Assembly (NCBI GenBank): GCA_900550825.1
Contig: URTZ01000042.1
Coordinates: 1 to 13,305, forward strand
Length of the DNA stretch: 13,305 nt
Source of the DNA: an uncultured Collinsella sp.
Lineage (GTDB): Bacteria; Actinomycetota; Coriobacteriia; Coriobacteriales; Coriobacteriaceae
Reading direction: 5' to 3'
Made by a program: the position numbers and the translations under genes. Under the pieces are notes generated by a model. The model did no database searches. It was not told the DNA's origin and was given only the letters and a program-made list of their open reading frames with translations. Shown here piece after piece: positions 11,322-13,305 of this stretch; the first letter of the stretch is position 1, and each line of letters starts with the position of its first letter.

Positions 11322-12143
11322 CTACATCCCATTGCGCAGATCGCACACGCCGGCTGCCGCCATCTCGCGCAGCAGCGTCTCGCGGTCGTGCGTCACGATC
11401 AAATCCAGCGGGAAGTGAATCTCGTCGAGCATCTTGCGCGCGTGATCGAGCTTGCCAATGGCCATGCCAATGTGGGCATCTGTCGACACGCCAATGCCCA
11501 CGCCCAGCTCGGCGCAGCGCTCGGCGATCTTGCGGCATACGGCCCAATGCTCAGTGTCGACACCGTGTTCAAGACTATGGTTGTTGATCTCGATAATCTT
11601 GTGCTTGGCCTTAGCTGCCAACAGTACCTCGTCGATATCGAACGGCACGCCCGAACGCCCCGTGTGGCCCAGCATGAACACCTTGGGGTGCTCCAGGGCA
11701 TTGATATACATCTCGGTCGTCTGGGCCAGCGTCGCGCCCTCAGCAATCTGCGGATTATGCACGCTTGCAACCAAATAATCCAAATTACGCGTAACCAAAT
11801 CGAACAGTGAATGCTGACGGCTGTACGAATCGCCGGCAATATCGAGCGTGACAGGAGTGTCCTCGCCAAACAGGCTTCCGTCCAGCGAAACGATATCGAC
11901 CTCGGCGCCGCGAAGTACCAGCACGCCGCTCCAAATGCGCGGCCAGATATCCTGGTTAATAAAGAACTGGAAACTGCGCAGGTCATTGGGGCAAGGCGTA
12001 ACCATAGAGCTCAAATGGTCGGCAGATCCGAGTACCTGCAGACCACGCTCTGCCGCCCAGTACACATTCTCCTCAATGGTCGAATATGCATGCGCAGAGA
12101 ACATCGTATGGGTATGAATGTCACAAGAAAGCAGGTAGGGCAT
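11322..12143 (-). CDS. PHP-domain metal-dependent phosphoesterase (YcdX-like)
   Basis: This 273-aa cytoplasmic protein belongs to the PHP family of trinuclear-metal phosphoesterases (COG1387, YcdX group). All nine ligands expected from the family can be placed: His10 and His12 in DIHTHT, His18, His43 in SADH, Glu81 in RGAEVD, His129 in VHN, His160 in LGHTG, Asp222 and His224 in STDAH. The catalytic centre should therefore be intact. Members hydrolyse small phosphorylated substrates; the physiological substrate of YcdX-like proteins is not established. Histidinol-phosphatase of the HisK type is a less likely alternative, since no histidine gene is nearby. AAGGAG (12149-12154), five bases before the ATG, fixes the start. 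It is on the same strand as the upstream aminotransferase but 159 bp away with its own promoter candidate, so it is probably transcribed separately. Confidence 0.88.
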   Translation of the reverse strand: MPYLLSCDIHTHTMFSAHAYSTIEENVYWAAERGLQVLGSADHLSSMVTPCPNDLRSFQFFINQDIWPRIWSGVLVLRGAEVDIVSLDGSLFGEDTPVTLDIAGDSYSRQHSLFDLVTRNLDYLVASVHNPQIAEGATLAQTTEMYINALEHPKVFMLGHTGRSGVPFDIDEVLLAAKAKHKIIEINNHSLEHGVDTEHWAVCRKIAERCAELGVGIGVSTDAHIGMAIGKLDHARKMLDEIHFPLDLIVTHDRETLLREMAAAGVCDLRNGM

Positions 12144-12180
12144 CAGGTCTCCTTATCTGGCACGGCCGTCGCTTATATTC

Positions 12181-12209
12181 ATTGTACGCATAGCCTTCGA
12201 TAGTCGTAA
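12181..12209 (-). promoter_or_regulatory. Candidate promoter of the PHP gene
   Basis: On the minus strand the -10 TACAAT (12181-12186, 5 of 6) is preceded 17 bp upstream by a weak -35, TTACGA (12204-12209). The start would lie near 12175, about 30 nt before the ATG. Confidence 0.4.
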
Positions 12210-12270
12210 AACCACTCCATCCCAAAGACACAACGTCCATGACAACGGGATCCGGCTTAACACCAAACCC

Positions 12271-12286
12271 CGTTTCACGTAAAACA
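12271..12286. promoter_or_regulatory. parS-like sequence (possible ParB-binding site)
   Basis: CGTTTCACGTAAAACA matches the widespread bacterial parS consensus TGTTTCACGTGAAACA at 14 of 16 positions; the differences are at the first base and at position 11. It lies in the gap between the aminotransferase stop and the PHP promoter. Loss of the position-11 G breaks the perfect dyad, so it may be a weak site or chance. Confidence 0.35.
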
Positions 12287-12302
12287 TTGTAAGCAGAGCG
12301 CT

Positions 12303-13305
12303 TTACTTTGAATGATACTCGTCGGCCAGCTGCTTCCAGGCGGGCAGTGAGTTAACGATAGTCTCGTAGCTCACACAGTAGCCCAAGCGGAACCAGCCCG
12401 GCATGCCAAAACTGTCCGAGGGCACCGCGAGCAGCTCATACTTCTTCGCGCGCTCGCAGAAAGCGTTCGCATCGGGCTCCAGCGCCTTCACCCACAGGTA
12501 GAATGCACCATCCGGCTCAACATAGGTGTAGCCGTACTCCGCTAGTGCATCGGTAAGCGCGGTGCGGTTGCGTGCATAGGCCTCAACGTCACTCGGCTCA
12601 TCGATGCAGTCGATAATTACGCGCTGGAAGAGTGCCGGTGCGCATACAAAACCCAGCGTACGGGCAGCACCAGCAACAGCCGGCATCAGACGGGCAGCCT
12701 GCGGATTGGTGTTGGGAACCAAGATCCAGCCCACGCGCTCACCAGGCAGCGACAGCGACTTAGAATACGAGTAGCATACCACGGTGTTCTCGTAGATCGA
12801 GGGCACCCAAGGCACCTCGGCACCGTACACGATCTCGCGGTACGGCTCATCCGAGATGAGCATAATCGGATTCTCGGGATCGCGCTGAGCGTTGGCCTCG
12901 AGCAAAACATTGGCCAGTCGCGTCAGCGTGTCGCGCGTATATACGGCACCGGTCGGATTGTTGGGCGAGTCGATGATGACGGCCGCCGTCTTATCGCTGA
13001 TCGCCTTGAGCACGTTATCCACGCTCAGCTGGAACGTGTCTTCATCGGCAGGCGCCTCGACACACGTGCAGCCGGCCTTCTCAATCCACACGCGATACTC
13101 CGGAAAGTACGGGGCGATAACAATAACCTCGTCGCCCGGGTTCGTAACGGCGTTGAGCGTACAGGTGAGCGAAGCCGCGGCGCCCACGGTCATAAAGACA
13201 TCCTTGCCCTCATAACTCGTACCAAAGCGGCGGTTGAGCGACTCAGCCACGGCGGTACGGCACTGCGGCAGGCCCGGTGCGGGCGTGTATCCGTGCAGCT
13301 GGTCA
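12303..13305 (-). CDS. PLP-dependent class I/II aminotransferase, C-terminal part (start outside window)
   Basis: The frame is open to the right edge and 333 codons are visible, beginning DQLHGYTPAPGLPQCRTAVA; the N-terminus is missing. The HGYTPAPGLPQCR segment, VGAAASL (cofactor phosphate-binding turn), SPNNPTGAVY (with the conserved Asn that holds the pyridine ring) and SYSKSLSLPGERVGW (with the Schiff-base lysine in SYSKS and the phosphate-contacting Arg) identify a fold-type I aminotransferase of the AspC/AlaT type. It would transfer an amino group between an amino acid and a 2-oxo acid in the cytoplasm. Substrate specificity cannot be decided from the visible part. A GTG at 13250 is an internal codon, not the start, because conserved sequence continues upstream of it. 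Confidence 0.9.
   Translation of the reverse strand, partial: DQLHGYTPAPGLPQCRTAVAESLNRRFGTSYEGKDVFMTVGAAASLTCTLNAVTNPGDEVIVIAPYFPEYRVWIEKAGCTCVEAPADEDTFQLSVDNVLKAISDKTAAVIIDSPNNPTGAVYTRDTLTRLANVLLEANAQRDPENPIMLISDEPYREIVYGAEVPWVPSIYENTVVCYSYSKSLSLPGERVGWILVPNTNPQAARLMPAVAGAARTLGFVCAPALFQRVIIDCIDEPSDVEAYARNRTALTDALAEYGYTYVEPDGAFYLWVKALEPDANAFCERAKKYELLAVPSDSFGMPGWFRLGYCVSYETIVNSLPAWKQLADEYHSK

Overview
The window looks like chromosomal DNA from a GC-rich anaerobic gut actinobacterium of the class Coriobacteriia, most likely Collinsella or a close relative. The basis is the codon bias (G/C-ending third positions), the gene content (an EF-G2-like factor, a LarE homologue, a secreted EndA/Spd-type nuclease, a polar amino-acid ABC transporter) and the compact layout. 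The taxonomic call is an inference, not a database result.

Layout. 1-206: start of a HAD hydrolase on the minus strand, cut by the window edge. 374-1252: larE (+) behind a good promoter, followed by two hairpins. 1433-3563: an accessory-looking block, with a 45-bp imperfect direct repeat at each end enclosing a minus-strand AlbA_2/Schlafen-like ATP-binding regulator and, upstream of it, an array of about eleven copies of a TCTCTCTAAA box. 3719-4687: exported DNA/RNA non-specific endonuclease (+), sharing a bidirectional terminator with a convergent EF-G-like protein (4814-6889, -). 7200-9470: a three-gene amino-acid ABC importer operon (-), transcribed binding protein, permease, ATPase, with overlapping stop/start codons and a strong terminator. 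9471-9809: a divergent regulatory region holding a promoter, short dyads and a 139-bp nested inverted repeat with perfect 35-bp arms. 9810-11243: RlmC/RlmD-type rRNA uracil methyltransferase (+), convergent with a PHP-family phosphoesterase (11322-12143, -). 12303-13305: C-terminal part of a PLP-dependent aminotransferase (-), with a parS-like sequence just downstream.

Most genes are ordinary housekeeping or transport functions. The parts that deserve attention are non-coding or degenerate: (1) the operator-like array in front of the AlbA_2 gene, with near-helical spacing between boxes and a box overlapping the ribosome-binding site, which suggests autoregulation by the gene's own winged-helix domains; (2) the direct repeats bracketing that gene; (3) the perfect 35-bp inverted repeat with a nested hairpin between the ABC operon and the methyltransferase; (4) an EF-G paralogue whose P-loop is intact but whose G3, G4 and G5 GTPase motifs are altered; (5) a 14/16 match to the ParB-binding parS sequence. 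I did not find tRNA or rRNA genes, CRISPR arrays, complete insertion sequences or phage genes.
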